DNA of 43,364 nt. It comes from Magnetospirillum moscoviense. Its GTDB lineage: Bacteria; Pseudomonadota; Alphaproteobacteria; Rhodospirillales; Magnetospirillaceae. The notes under the pieces are model-generated. The model was not told the origin of the DNA. It did no database searches and was given only the letters and a program-made list of their open reading frames with translations. Numbering within the stretch: the first letter of the stretch is position 1; each line of letters opens with the position of its first letter. The stretch is from positions 1-43,364 of the forward strand of contig NZ_LWQU01000133.1 of assembly GCF_001650635.1 (NCBI RefSeq), read 5' to 3'. The translations under genes were made by a program, and so were the position numbers. Shown in pieces: positions 42,914 to 43,364 of this stretch.

Positions 42914-43364
42914 GCCCCTGCAGTTGACCGCCGAGCAGCGAGGGCATGCCGATCAGGCTGGAAAGATTGCCGGTGAAGGAAGACAGACCGCGCTGCACCA
43001 GACCAAGCGGACGTCCGACGACGGCCAGCCGGCCCGAGATCTGGCCCAACATGCCGCCGGCCTCGCCCAGGATGCCCAAGGCGTCGTCGGCCAGGAAGGA
43101 TGGGCCGTCCGCGTCGAAGCCATGGCCGAAATCGTCCGCCAGCACGGGCAGGGTGTTGTCCGCCTCATCCTCGACCAGCCGGGCGGTGTCGATGGTGGCG
43201 GCCATGGGCGCTTTGGTGCCGGCCTCGATCAGGTCGAGGGTGATATCGACCCAGCCGCCCTTCTTCTTGCGTTCGACGAATCTGGAGGGTTCTCTGAGGT
43301 CCGGCAAGCATGACGCCAGCCCCGGACGAGCCGGACCTCTGAGAAGCCGGATTGAACGAAACCG
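42914..43364 (-). pseudogene. Phage DNA-circularisation-type protein, fragment
   Basis: The minus strand encodes about 130 residues resembling the middle of Mu-like DNA circularisation proteins: FVERKKKGGWVDITLDLIEAGTKAP, then a flexible acidic part with ADDFGHGFDADGPSFLADDALGILGEAGGML, and GNLSSLIGMPSLLGGQLQGL. It is open beyond the window end, so the N-terminus may lie outside or be lost. On the left it joins the transposase fragment in antisense at 42913. The assignment is tentative, by general pattern only; it could be another tail-assembly protein. Confidence 0.45.
43290..43347. repeat. Inverted repeat at the right window edge
   Basis: TCTGAGGTCCGGC (about 43293-43305) and GCCGGACCTCTGAGA (about 43330-43344) are imperfect inverted arms around a roughly 25-base spacer. 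The arms carry AGA codons that are rare in the rest of the window. Confidence 0.5.

Overview
The window looks like part of a high-GC alphaproteobacterial chromosome, probably a Rhodospirillales member close to Magnetospirillum. The clues are the comF, grxC, nitrilase and DUF1178 gene order, dcd next to murA, the CZB-type chemoreceptor, bacteriohemerythrin, and GC-rich codon use throughout. The genus is inferred from gene content only; no database search was possible.

Layout. Positions 1-8.85 kb hold a lambda-type prophage head/tail block on the minus strand: terminase large subunit (5' end lost), gpW-like connector, portal, S49 protease with a nested scaffold, decoration protein, major capsid, head-tail joining protein, a DUF6441 protein, a tail terminator-like protein and a tail tube. 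A DUF1778/GNAT toxin-antitoxin pair is inserted in the opposite direction. The tail tube runs in frame into an IS91-type transposase fragment at the left edge. At 8.84-9.28 kb are two fragments of a different operon, including the start of an SMC/RecF-like ATPase. Position 9.57 kb is tRNA-Ser(GGA). From there to tRNA-Thr(GGT) at 41.6 kb lies an intact chromosomal block. Beyond tRNA-Thr (41.69-43.36 kb) four gene fragments are joined end to end: an MFS transporter 3' end, an aconitase piece with an internal deletion, a second copy of the same transposase fragment, and a phage DNA-circularisation protein piece.

The chromosomal block. First come a small membrane protein, an HDAC-family amidohydrolase and a bacteriohemerythrin. 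Then come three co-directional genes that are my main candidate for an undescribed system: an exported FecR-like protein, a CHASE2 adenylate/guanylate cyclase and an exported TPR-CHAT (caspase-like) protein. Next, on the minus strand, are a cold-shock protein, a DUF1842 protein, an SDR oxidoreductase overlapping sppA, a cytosolic chemoreceptor with a zinc-binding CZB domain, two tandem paralogues of an unrecognised family, map, sfsA and a methyltransferase. The plus strand then carries comF, grxC and a nitrilase-family amidase, followed after a minus-strand methyltransferase by DUF1178 and an SGNH hydrolase. An ABC peptide/nickel-type import operon, a lipoprotein diverging from a SUMF1-fold protein, a response regulator diverging from a TauE/SafE exporter, murA, dcd and a small basic protein complete the block.

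How it fits together. The middle block is housekeeping plus sensing and oxygen/redox functions and appears intact. Both ends, outside the two tRNA genes, are built of truncated genes joined at very short homologies. They may be real mobile-element graveyards at tRNA integration sites, or chimeric joins made during amplification or assembly; the sequence alone cannot decide. A 282-base near-identical segment in inverted orientation sits in both ends.
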